The notes beneath the pieces are model-generated. The model ran no database searches. It saw only the letters and a list, made by a program, of their open reading frames with translations, and was not told where the DNA came from. Position numbers and translations under genes: made by a program. A DNA stretch of 8,199 nucleotides from CAZBUB01 sp046546355. Its GTDB lineage: Bacteria > Desulfobacterota > Desulfovibrionia > Desulfovibrionales > Desulfothermaceae. The DNA is taken from NCBI GenBank assembly GCA_046546355.1, contig JBKGXZ010000080.1:1-8199 (forward strand), written 5' to 3'. Of this stretch, positions 1-6,181 are shown one piece after another; position 1 is the stretch's first letter, and each line of letters starts with the position of its first letter.

Positions 1-50
1 CAGTTAGCCAGAGCTTACTACAACCAAAATTGAGCGATTCTTTTCCGTTC

Positions 51-102
51 CAAGCAAAAAAGAAGGCCAGGAGCATCTGCTCCTGGCCTTCTTTTTTGCT
101 TG
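51..102 (-). terminator. Perfect 25-bp inverted-repeat terminator downstream of ssrA
   Basis: The arms at 51-75 and 78-102 are exact reverse complements, separated by only two bases. Each arm has a GC-rich inner part (GGCCAGGAGCA) and an outer A/T tract of six, so the hairpin carries a T-run on either strand and should terminate transcription in both directions. It lies 70 bases past the 3' end of the tmRNA on the minus strand. It may also end a plus-strand gene lying left of the window. That it stops ssrA readthrough is inferred from position. Confidence 0.8.
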
Positions 103-171
103 ACTATAGTTAGCTAAATTTGGCGCTTTGGACTTTGTGTTTTTCTAACTCTTTGTTTGAGTTTAAAAAAA

Positions 172-529
172 TGGTGGAGGCGGCGGGAGTTGAACCCGCG
201 TCCGGAGACCTTCCACAAGAGCTTCTACAGGCTTAGGTCAGGGCTTGTGTCTCGCTGTCACTGCTCCCCCTGACCCGGATCAGCGACAGCAAGCCTTCCT
301 TTGATTCTCACCTTTTTGCCGGAAGGCGGGCAAAAAGGCCAGCCTGATGGTGTCGTCGCCTTCCAGGGCCTATCAGGCTTTAGCCCAGGAAGACGCTGGC
401 CTTTTAAGCGGCCAGGGCGTAGTCGTAATCGTTGGCGATTATCTTTTTTTCCGCGTGTTTTACGAGGCCTCGCGGCACCTCGGCCTGCCACTCTCGCTTC
501 ACTGTCTCCGTCGAATCCTTTTCGCCCCC
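172..529 (-). ncRNA. ssrA: tmRNA (transfer-messenger RNA)
   Basis: One-piece tmRNA of 358 bases that rescues ribosomes stalled on broken mRNAs, together with SmpB, and tags the nascent chain for proteolysis. Read on the minus strand, the 5' end GGGGGCG pairs with CGCCTCC near the 3' end to form a 7-bp acceptor stem. This stem has the G3-U70 wobble that marks a substrate of alanyl-tRNA synthetase, followed by discriminator A and an encoded CCA (172-174). The T arm has GGGTTCAACTCCC. The tag reading frame lies at 404-436: resume codon GCC, tag ANDYDYALAA, stop TAA. Downstream of the tag is a perfect 10-bp hairpin (311-320 with 329-338), in the pseudoknot region expected there. Length and ends match the bacterial family (about 360 nt in E. 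coli). The terminator at 51-102 follows. The assignment is secure; the 5' end is set by acceptor pairing. Confidence 0.97.
404..436 (-). other. tmRNA-encoded proteolysis tag ANDYDYALAA
   Basis: Eleven codons inside ssrA, read on the minus strand from 436 down to 404: Ala (GCC, the resume codon at 434-436), Asn, Asp, Tyr, Asp, Tyr, Ala, Leu, Ala, Ala, then TAA (404-406). The C-terminal ALAA is the degron recognised by ClpXP-type proteases in the known systems. The resume codon is preceded by an A-rich stretch and TAATC, as usual upstream of tag frames. The tag supports a deltaproteobacterial host, because Desulfovibrio-like tags have similar YDYALAA endings; that comparison is from memory. Confidence 0.93.
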
Positions 530-540
530 TTGTTAAATAA

Positions 541-568
541 AAAATAAGCATTTCCCCAGAATTGACAA
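541..568 (-). promoter_or_regulatory. Candidate ssrA promoter overlapping the tRNA terminator
   Basis: On the minus strand, a -35-like TTGTCA (563-568) and a -10-like TATTTT (541-546) are spaced 16 bases apart. Transcription would start a few bases before the mature tmRNA 5' end at 529, leaving a short leader for RNase P to remove. The -35 sits inside the loop of the tRNA terminator hairpin, so terminator and promoter are superimposed. The match is modest; ssrA could instead be fed by readthrough from the tRNA promoter. Confidence 0.35.
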
Positions 569-578
569 GGGGAAATGC
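548..578 (-). terminator. Hairpin terminator between the tRNA and ssrA
   Basis: A perfect 10-bp inverted repeat (GCATTTCCCC at 548-557 with GGGGAAATGC at 569-578) lies 13 bases past the tRNA 3' end. On the minus strand it is followed by a T-rich run, TTATTTTTTATTT. This fits a Rho-independent terminator for the tRNA transcript. It could also be only a processing hairpin in a joint tRNA-tmRNA transcript. Confidence 0.6.
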
Positions 579-591
579 CGCTGAAGGAAAA

Positions 592-668
592 TGGTAGCGA
601 GGGAGGGATTTGAACCCCCGACTCTGCGGATATGAGCCGCATGCTCTGACCTCCTGAGCTACCTCGCC
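592..668 (-). tRNA. tRNA with CAU anticodon (elongator Met, or Ile2)
   Basis: A 77-base cloverleaf on the minus strand. The acceptor GGCGAGG pairs with CCTCGCT, including a G1-U72 wobble. The D stem is GCTC/GAGC with a 9-base loop, and the anticodon stem TGCGG/CCGCA encloses the loop CTCATAT, so the anticodon is CAT. The T stem GGGGG/CCCTC (one G-U pair) encloses TTCAAAT. Discriminator A and an encoded CCA (592-594) complete the 3' end. It is not an initiator tRNA: there is no mismatch at 1-72 and the anticodon stem lacks the three G-C pairs. Sequence alone does not cleanly separate elongator tRNA-Met from tRNA-Ile whose C34 is modified to lysidine by TilS; Met is the default call. Confidence 0.93.
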
Positions 669-684
669 CCGAAAGCAAAAAGGA

Positions 685-713
685 ATTCTAATCATTTTGG
701 CTTTGCAATGCAA
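685..713 (-). promoter_or_regulatory. Sigma70-type promoter for the tRNA
   Basis: On the minus strand, a -10 element TAGAAT (685-690, five of six consensus bases) is preceded at 17 bases by TTGCAT (708-713), a partial -35 match. The predicted start is roughly ten bases ahead of the mature tRNA 5' end at 668. Position and spacing are good; the -35 is weak. Confidence 0.5.
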
Positions 714-770
714 GGATAAATTTTCAGCATACAATCTGACATAATTAATTGGATTTACACGAATGGATTT

Positions 771-886
771 CGGGCAGACACAAGGTCCCCCCTAGAGGTA
801 AAATCTGGACCCAGTTATTTTCCAAAATCTGTGATGCTGCCCAGGTGTGTGATTAAAGGCGTAGGGGCAGACCTTGTGTCTGCCCG
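771..886. repeat. REP/MITE-like pair of inverted palindromes
   Basis: The right unit (861-886) is itself a hairpin: GGGCAGAC (865-872), loop CTTGT, GTCTGCCC (878-885), preceded by GTAG. The left unit (771-794) is the same element inverted: its first 17 bases are the exact reverse complement of the outer part of the right unit. In the left unit the hairpin's second arm has decayed to GTCCCCCC. The two copies enclose about 66 bases of unrelated AT-richer sequence. This layout is that of paired REP elements or a small non-autonomous element mobilised in trans by a REP-associated (TnpA-REP/RAYT) transposase. No target duplication is clear and no transposase gene is in the window. Confidence 0.75.
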
Positions 887-918
887 CGTTTTTCCCAGTT
901 TTATGGATTGCAAAGAGT

Positions 919-940
919 TTGGCTCGAAAGCCCGAGCGAA
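919..940. promoter_or_regulatory. Imperfect palindrome upstream of uvrB
   Basis: GCTCG (922-926) and CGAGC (933-937) form a 5-bp perfect inverted repeat around AAAGCC. The symmetry extends outward by TT/AA after one mismatch. It lies about 90 bases ahead of the uvrB start, where an operator could act. It does not match the E. coli, Gram-positive or other SOS boxes I know, so a LexA role is only a possibility. Confidence 0.25.
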
Positions 941-1029
941 CAAAATACGAATGATTGGGCGGCCACATGCTCTTTTATGATGCTTAGCTTAGGTTGCCTG
1001 CTGGGAGAACTTGAATTACATTTGTTCCT

Positions 1030-3030
1030 ATGTCCAAGTTCGAACTGCTGAGCAGCTATGAGCCCAAAGGGGACCAGCCCCAGGCCATAGACAATCTGTG
1101 CGCGAATATTGAGCAGGGAGTCGAGGATCAGGTCCTGCTGGGAGTAACAGGCTCAGGCAAAACCTTCACCATGGCCAATGTGGTAGCCAGATGCCAAAAA
1201 CCTACCCTGGTCATGGCCCCAAACAAGACCCTGGCTGCCCAGCTGTACAACGAATTCAAGCAGCTCTTCCCCCACAACGCTGTGGAGTACTTCGTCAGCT
1301 ATTACGACTACTACCAGCCAGAGGCCTACCTGCCGCATTCAGATACCTACATAGAAAAGGACTCTTCCATCAACGAGGATATAGACAAGCTGCGCCATTC
1401 AGCTACCTATTCCCTGCTGACCAGAAGGGATGTGCTGATTGTGGCCTCTGTGTCCTGCATCTACGGCCTGGGCTCGCCAGAGTATTACAAGCAGATGGTC
1501 ATCCCTGTGGGCAAGGGACAGAACCTGGGTCTGGAAGAGCTGATCAGTCGCCTGGTGGAGAGCCATTACCAGCGCAACGACTATGACCTGCACCGGGGGA
1601 ACTTCAGGGTCCGGGGAGACGTATTGGAGATAGTGCCCGCCTACAGACATGAGCAGGCCCTGCGCATAGAATTCTTCGGGGACGAAGTGGACGGCCTGCA
1701 GGAAATAGATCCCTTGACCGGTGAGGTGCTGGGCGAGCTGCAGCAGACAGTGATTTTTCCCAACAGCCATTATGTCTCTGACCAGGACAATCTGCAGCGG
1801 GCCATCAGCGATATCCGGGAGGAGCTGCGGCACCGCCTGCAGTGGTTCCAGGAAAACAACAAGCTGGTTGAGGCCCAGAGGCTGGAGCAAAAGACCCAGC
1901 TGGACCTGGAAATGATCGAAGAGGTGGGCTACTGCAACGGTATAGAGAATTACTCCAGACATCTGGACGGCAGGGCCCCTGGCTCCCCACCAGCCTGCCT
2001 GCTGGACTACTTCCCTGAGGATTATCTGCTATTTTTGGACGAATCCCATGTTTCCGTGCCCCAGATAGGGGGTATGTTCAACGGAGACCGCTCCAGGAAG
2101 CAGACCCTGGTGGATTTCGGATTCCGACTGCCCTCTGCACTGGACAATAGACCTCTGTGCTTTGAGGAATTTGTGCAGCGCATGAACCAGACTGTATACA
2201 TCTCTGCCACCCCAGGTCCCTGGGAGCTGGAGAGAGCCCAGGGCAGGGTAGTGGAGCAGATCATCAGGCCCACCGGCCTGGTGGACCCCCAACTGGAAGT
2301 CAGAGCCACGTCAGGCCAGGTAGACGACCTGCTCTCGGAGTGCCTGCAGGCCAGGGACAAGGATCAACGGGTGCTGGTGACTACCCTGACCAAGCGCCTG
2401 GCTGAGGATCTGACAGAATACATCCAGGATATGGGCCTGGCCTGCAAATACCTGCACTCGGACATCGACACCCTGGAGCGGGTGTCCATTATCCAGGCCC
2501 TGCGTCAGGGGGAATTCCATGTCCTGGTGGGCATCAACCTGCTCCGGGAGGGGCTGGACATCCCGGAGGTGGCCCTGGTGGCCATCCTGGACGCAGACAA
2601 GGAAGGCTTCCTGCGCTCCGCCCGTTCCTTGATCCAGACTATAGGCAGGGCCTCCAGGAACGAGTCCGGCAGGGTGATTATGTACGCGGAGCAGCGCACT
2701 AAAGCCATGCAGGAGGCCATAGAGGAAACAGAGCGCAGGAGGAGCAAACAGCTGGAGCATAATAGCATACACGGCATCATTCCCCAGAGCATCAGCAAGG
2801 ACTGGGAGAATCCCTTGTATGCCTCCAGCATCCAGCCCAAACAGGAGGCCAGGAGCCGGGCCCGGGAAGAGCAGGCAGAGTATCTGGCTGATCCGGAGCA
2901 GATCTCCAAGCAGGTCCAGCAGCTGGAGAGGCAGATGCGCAAGGCTGCTCAGGAGCTAGAATTTGAGGAAGCTGCCAGGCTGCGGGACCAGGCGGCCTAT
3001 CTGAGGCAGAGGCTGGTGGAATTGGCTTAG
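1030..3030 (+). CDS. uvrB: UvrABC system protein B (excinuclease subunit)
   Basis: UvrB is the damage-verifying helicase-like subunit of nucleotide excision repair. It is loaded by UvrA, inserts a beta-hairpin between the strands, and recruits UvrC for incision. The 666-residue length is near the usual 670. Visible motifs, N to C: the family signature YEPKGDQPQAI (10-20), Walker A GVTGSGKT (38-45), the tyrosine-rich beta-hairpin segment YFVSYYDYYQPEAYLP (87-102), the DEAD-like motif DESH (337-340), helicase motif VI QTIGRASRN (536-544), and a C-terminal coiled UVR domain (about 627-664) that contacts UvrC. The ATG at 1030 matches the conserved N terminus, and an in-frame stop at 1012-1014 excludes much extension. 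No good ribosome binding site is present: the nearest purine run, GGGAGAA (1003-1009), is 20 bases away. An SOS operator is not obvious. Identity is certain. Confidence 0.98.
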   Translation: MSKFELLSSYEPKGDQPQAIDNLCANIEQGVEDQVLLGVTGSGKTFTMANVVARCQKPTLVMAPNKTLAAQLYNEFKQLFPHNAVEYFVSYYDYYQPEAYLPHSDTYIEKDSSINEDIDKLRHSATYSLLTRRDVLIVASVSCIYGLGSPEYYKQMVIPVGKGQNLGLEELISRLVESHYQRNDYDLHRGNFRVRGDVLEIVPAYRHEQALRIEFFGDEVDGLQEIDPLTGEVLGELQQTVIFPNSHYVSDQDNLQRAISDIREELRHRLQWFQENNKLVEAQRLEQKTQLDLEMIEEVGYCNGIENYSRHLDGRAPGSPPACLLDYFPEDYLLFLDESHVSVPQIGGMFNGDRSRKQTLVDFGFRLPSALDNRPLCFEEFVQRMNQTVYISATPGPWELERAQGRVVEQIIRPTGLVDPQLEVRATSGQVDDLLSECLQARDKDQRVLVTTLTKRLAEDLTEYIQDMGLACKYLHSDIDTLERVSIIQALRQGEFHVLVGINLLREGLDIPEVALVAILDADKEGFLRSARSLIQTIGRASRNESGRVIMYAEQRTKAMQEAIEETERRRSKQLEHNSIHGIIPQSISKDWENPLYASSIQPKQEARSRAREEQAEYLADPEQISKQVQQLERQMRKAAQELEFEEAARLRDQAAYLRQRLVELA

Positions 3031-3041
3031 GGTGGATGTGG

Positions 3042-3069
3042 AATGCTGGCATGCTGGGATGCTGGAATG
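3042..3069 (+). repeat. 8-bp tandem array, consensus NATGCTGG
   Basis: Three consecutive 8-base units, each ending ATGCTGG (units start at 3042, 3050 and 3058, differing only in the first base), then a partial AATG. It begins 12 bases after the uvrB stop. Seen directly in the sequence; no function is apparent. Confidence 0.85.
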
Positions 3070-3073
3070 AAGA

Positions 3074-3108
3074 AAGCAGGGAGCGGGGAGCTCAGAGCGT
3101 AGAGCTGG
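3074..3108 (+). repeat. 7-bp degenerate tandem array, consensus GAGCNNN
   Basis: GAGC recurs at exactly 7-base spacing at 3081, 3088, 3095 and 3102, with a decayed first unit (AAGCAGG) at 3074. The array is bracketed by direct repeats of GAAGAAAG at 3069-3076 and 3109-3116. It looks like short-unit repeats grown by slippage and then diverged. No coding or regulatory role can be read from it. Confidence 0.75.
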
Positions 3109-3151
3109 GAAGAAAGTGGCGGGAGCCGTGAGGGGCGTCATGGCGACCTTG

Positions 3152-3189
3152 AAAGCACCTGATGCTCGCAATGGCTAGCAGGGGCTTTT
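3152..3189 (+). terminator. Possible bulged hairpin terminator after uvrB
   Basis: AAAGC (3152-3156) can pair with GCTTT (3184-3188). Inner segments CCT/GGG and TGCT/AGCA are paired with small bulges, and the hairpin ends in TTTT. The stem is interrupted and the T-run short, so it is weak. If real it separates uvrB from ligA. Confidence 0.3.
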
Positions 3190-3193
3190 GAAC

Positions 3194-3229
3194 AATCGCA
3201 GTCGCTATCGTAATCGAGGTCGTTGTCGA
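3194..3229 (+). repeat. 6-bp degenerate tandem array, consensus NNTCGN
   Basis: TCG occurs at 3196, 3202, 3208, 3214, 3220 and 3226, an exact period of six over six units, with drifting flanking bases. The array ends 41 bases before the ligA start. A longer ligA reading frame from TTG at 3223 would begin inside this array, which argues against that start. Confidence 0.85.
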
Positions 3230-3270
3230 CAGTTATGATACCTACCTTAAATAAAGGAAAATCCGCAAAT

Positions 3271-5328
3271 ATGGCTCAAGAGACAGCGCAACATGAGATG
3301 GAAGATCTGCGCAGGCAGATCGAGCATCACGATTACCTGTACTATGTCCTGGACGCGCCGGAGATCTCTGATGCTGAATATGACCGCCTTTTCCGCAGGC
3401 TGCAGGAGCTGGAGCAGGCCCATCCGGAGCTGGTCAGCCCGGAATCCCCCACCCAGAAGGTGGGTGGACAGCCCAGCAAGAGCTTTGCCCATCTCAGCCA
3501 TTCCCTGCCCATGTACAGCCTGGATAACGCCTTCGATATACAGGAATGGCGGGATTATGTACAAAGGATCCAAAGGCTGTTGCCCGAGGAAGAAGTCTGG
3601 TTCTGGGTGGATCCCAAGCTGGACGGCCTGGCAGTGGAAATTATCTACGAGGGGGGAGTGTTCCAGGCCGCCAGCACCAGAGGAGACGGCTACACCGGCG
3701 AGGATGTGACCCCGAACCTGCGCACGGTGCGCAACATCCCGTTGCGCCTGCGCCAGGAGGCTTACGTACCAGAGTACCTGGAGGTCCGGGGGGAGGTGAT
3801 CATCAATGATCAGGACTTTGAGCGCCTGAATCAGGAACAGCTGGCCCAGGGCAAGAAGGCTTTTGCCAACCCCAGGAACGCGGCTGCAGGCTCGGTGCGC
3901 CAATTGGACCCCAACATCACAGCAGCCCGGCCCTTGCGCTTCATGGCCTACGGCATAGGCCTGGTGCGCTGGGCTGAATCCAGGCAGGAATGGAACACCC
4001 AGGAAAAGATCATGCACGGCTTGAAGCAGCTGGGACTGCGCATCCCGCCTGGAGCCAGGCTATGCAGGAGCTGGCAGGAAGTCAGCGAATATTTCCAGGA
4101 TCTGGACAAGCTGCGCCAGGAGATGCCCTTCAGCATAGACGGTATGGTAGCCAAGGTGAACAGCCTGCAGCAGCAGCAAAGGCTGGGCAGCACCGCCAGG
4201 GCCCCCAGGTGGGCTATTGCCCTGAAGTTCAAGGCAGAGCAGGCTGTGACTCTGCTGCAGGATATTCAGGTCCAGGTGGGCAGGACCGGGGTCTTAACGC
4301 CTGTGGCCAAACTGCAGCCGGTCCAGGTAGGGGGAGTAACAGTCTCCAGGGCCACATTGCACAACCAGGACGAAATCCAGGCCAAGGACGTCAGGATCGC
4401 AGATCAGGTCCTGGTGCAGAGGGCAGGGGACGTGATCCCGGAGGTGGTCCGGCCTCTGCCGGAAAAAAGGACCGGGGAGGAGAGGAGCTTTCAGTTCCCG
4501 GAAGAGTGTCCGGTGTGCGGCGGCAAGGTGGACCGGCTGCCCGGCGAGGTAGCCTTCAGATGTCTGAACATATCCTGTCCAGCCAGGTTGGTGCAGGGCT
4601 TGAAGCATTTTGTCTCCAAATCCGGTCTGGATATTGAGGGAGTAGGGCAGAAGTGGATAGAGATATTTGTGCAAAAAGGCCTGGTGCAAAGTCCTGTGGA
4701 CCTGTTCCGACTCCAGGAGCAGGATCTTCTGCACCTGGAACGTATGGGAACCAAGCTGGCCAGGAACATCATCCAGTCTTTGCAGCAGGCCAAAGAAAGG
4801 GCCACTCTTGAAAAGCTGATTTCAGCCCTGGGTATCAGGCTGGTGGGAAAACAGACCGCCAGGGTTCTAAGCCAGCATTTTGCAGATCTGCAGGAACTGG
4901 CTGAGGCAGACCTGGAAAGTTTGACCCGGATCCAGGATGTGGGGCCGGAGATTGCGGCTTCCATCAAATCCTTCTTCAATAACCCCCGCAATAAGAAGCT
5001 GATGCAGGAGCTGCGCGAAGAGGGCCTTTGGCCGGTCAGCAAAAAAAAGACGCCACAACAAAGCTCCCGGGAATCTGCTTTGCAGGGCAAGAGGTTCGTA
5101 CTCACCGGGAGCCTGGAGAACATGCCCAGAAGCAGGGCTAAGACCTTGTTGGAGCAGGCCGGAGCCAGGGTCCAGGATTCGGTTTCCAGGCAGGTGGACT
5201 ATGTGGTGGCAGGCTCCAATCCAGGCAGCAAGCTGGACAAAGCCAGGGATCTCGGGGTAAAGATAGTGGGTGAACAGGAATTTCTGGCCCTGCTGCCCGG
5301 GCAGGAAGAGCAAGGAGTTGACGTATGA
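3271..5328 (+). CDS. ligA: NAD-dependent DNA ligase LigA
   Basis: LigA seals 3'-OH/5'-phosphate nicks in duplex DNA using NAD+, finishing Okazaki fragments and repair patches, including the gap left by UvrABC excision. From ATG 3271 the protein has 685 residues (E. coli 671). Domains: an N-terminal Ia segment with HHDYLYYVLDAPEISDAEYD (about 17-36), the adenylation domain with catalytic lysine K116 in KLDG, an OB fold, a four-cysteine zinc finger (C413, C416, C431, C436), helix-hairpin-helix repeats (about 450-590), and a C-terminal BRCT domain (about 604-678). Start choice: AAAGGA (3253-3258) precedes ATG 3271 by 12 bases and the resulting N terminus has family length. In-frame starts at 3223 (TTG) and 3235 (ATG) would add 16 or 12 unusual residues and overlap or abut the repeat array. 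Its stop overlaps the dapB start, implying co-transcription and translational coupling. Confidence 0.97.
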   Translation: MAQETAQHEMEDLRRQIEHHDYLYYVLDAPEISDAEYDRLFRRLQELEQAHPELVSPESPTQKVGGQPSKSFAHLSHSLPMYSLDNAFDIQEWRDYVQRIQRLLPEEEVWFWVDPKLDGLAVEIIYEGGVFQAASTRGDGYTGEDVTPNLRTVRNIPLRLRQEAYVPEYLEVRGEVIINDQDFERLNQEQLAQGKKAFANPRNAAAGSVRQLDPNITAARPLRFMAYGIGLVRWAESRQEWNTQEKIMHGLKQLGLRIPPGARLCRSWQEVSEYFQDLDKLRQEMPFSIDGMVAKVNSLQQQQRLGSTARAPRWAIALKFKAEQAVTLLQDIQVQVGRTGVLTPVAKLQPVQVGGVTVSRATLHNQDEIQAKDVRIADQVLVQRAGDVIPEVVRPLPEKRTGEERSFQFPEECPVCGGKVDRLPGEVAFRCLNISCPARLVQGLKHFVSKSGLDIEGVGQKWIEIFVQKGLVQSPVDLFRLQEQDLLHLERMGTKLARNIIQSLQQAKERATLEKLISALGIRLVGKQTARVLSQHFADLQELAEADLESLTRIQDVGPEIAASIKSFFNNPRNKKLMQELREEGLWPVSKKKTPQQSSRESALQGKRFVLTGSLENMPRSRAKTLLEQAGARVQDSVSRQVDYVVAGSNPGSKLDKARDLGVKIVGEQEFLALLPGQEEQGVDV

Positions 5329-6122
5329 GCAAGACAGCAGTTGTAATCATGGGTGCGGCAGGCAGGATGGGCTCCACCCTGGTGGAGCTGGCCCAGGCCG
5401 ATCCTGAGCTGGAGCTGGCAGCAGCACTGGAGACAGAAGCCAAGCAATCCAGCCTGCAAGGCCTTAAGTGCACAACAGGCTCTGATTTGGCGAATTGTCT
5501 ACGGGGTCTGCAACAGGCTGTGATAGTGGACTTCACCCACCCGGACAGCAGCTCGGAAAACGTTCGGATCGCGGCCCAGGCAAAAACGCCCATGGTTATC
5601 GGCACCACCGGATTCAGCCAGGAGCAGGAGCAGGGCCTGCAGCAGGCAGCTGCCCAGACTCCCATTTTCTGGGCCCCGAACATGAGCGTAGGCATAAATG
5701 TGCTCCTGGAGCTGTTGCCCAAACTGGCCACTTTGCTGGGCCCTGACTATGATCTGGAGATCTCCGAAATTCACCATAAGCACAAAAAGGACGCACCCAG
5801 CGGCACTGCAGTCAAGCTGGGCCAGATTCTGGCCGGGAGCAGGAAGGATGAGCAGCCCGAGCTTCGCTACTGCAGGCAGGGCATGATAGGGGAGCGGCCT
5901 CAGCAGGAGATAGGTGTCCAGACCCTGCGCGGCGGCGATGTGGTGGGAGAGCATACAGTGTATTTCCTGGGCCCAGGGGAAAGGATAGATGTCACCCACC
6001 GGGTCTATTCCAGACAGACCTTTGCCCAGGGGGCCTTGCGGGCTGCAAAGTGGATCGGCTCCCAGAATCCCGGAAAACTATACTCCATGTCTGACTTTTT
6101 TGCAGATCTGGTCAAGGAGTAG
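5325..6122 (+). CDS. dapB: 4-hydroxy-tetrahydrodipicolinate reductase DapB
   Basis: DapB reduces the dehydrated form of 4-hydroxy-tetrahydrodipicolinate with NAD(P)H to tetrahydrodipicolinate. This is the second committed step from aspartate semialdehyde to meso-diaminopimelate and lysine, in the cytoplasm. The 265 residues match the family (E. coli 273). The N-terminal Rossmann loop reads GAAGRMG (10-16). GTTGF (93-97) follows, then the conserved APNMSVG stretch. The signature EIHHKHKKDAPSGT holds the catalytic pair H150-H151, K154, and substrate-binding G160-T161. Start: ATG 5325 overlaps the ligA stop by four bases (ATGA), with a strong AAGGAG (5312-5317) seven bases upstream. DapA is not adjacent, so pathway genes are dispersed. 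No unusual residue is seen. Confidence 0.97.
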   Translation: MSKTAVVIMGAAGRMGSTLVELAQADPELELAAALETEAKQSSLQGLKCTTGSDLANCLRGLQQAVIVDFTHPDSSSENVRIAAQAKTPMVIGTTGFSQEQEQGLQQAAAQTPIFWAPNMSVGINVLLELLPKLATLLGPDYDLEISEIHHKHKKDAPSGTAVKLGQILAGSRKDEQPELRYCRQGMIGERPQQEIGVQTLRGGDVVGEHTVYFLGPGERIDVTHRVYSRQTFAQGALRAAKWIGSQNPGKLYSMSDFFADLVKE

Positions 6123-6181
6123 GGCATCAACTGGCTAAGAGGCTTGGAGATAAAGTGTCTGTGCCACCAAGGAAATTCGGG

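Noticed and set aside
301..547. Plus-strand reading frames antisense to ssrA
   Set aside because: Shadow frames of the tmRNA gene, with no ribosome site and low-complexity translations.
562..567. Plus-strand consensus -35 TTGACA
   Set aside because: No -10 at suitable distance and nothing downstream on the plus strand to transcribe; it lies in the loop of the terminator hairpin.
258..734. Minus-strand reading frame of 158 codons across ssrA and the tRNA
   Set aside because: It runs through the tmRNA and the tRNA; both RNA genes explain the sequence and the translation resembles no protein.
1399..1962. Long minus-strand reading frames inside uvrB, ligA and dapB
   Set aside because: They are antisense to well-identified conserved genes and arise from GC-rich codon structure; none resembles a known protein.
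3042..3229. CRISPR array
   Set aside because: Units are only 6-8 bases with no spacers; these are tandem short repeats.
3223..3270. Upstream TTG/ATG starts for ligA
   Set aside because: They begin in or beside the 6-bp repeat array and lack a ribosome site; ATG 3271 has AAAGGA and gives a family-like N terminus.
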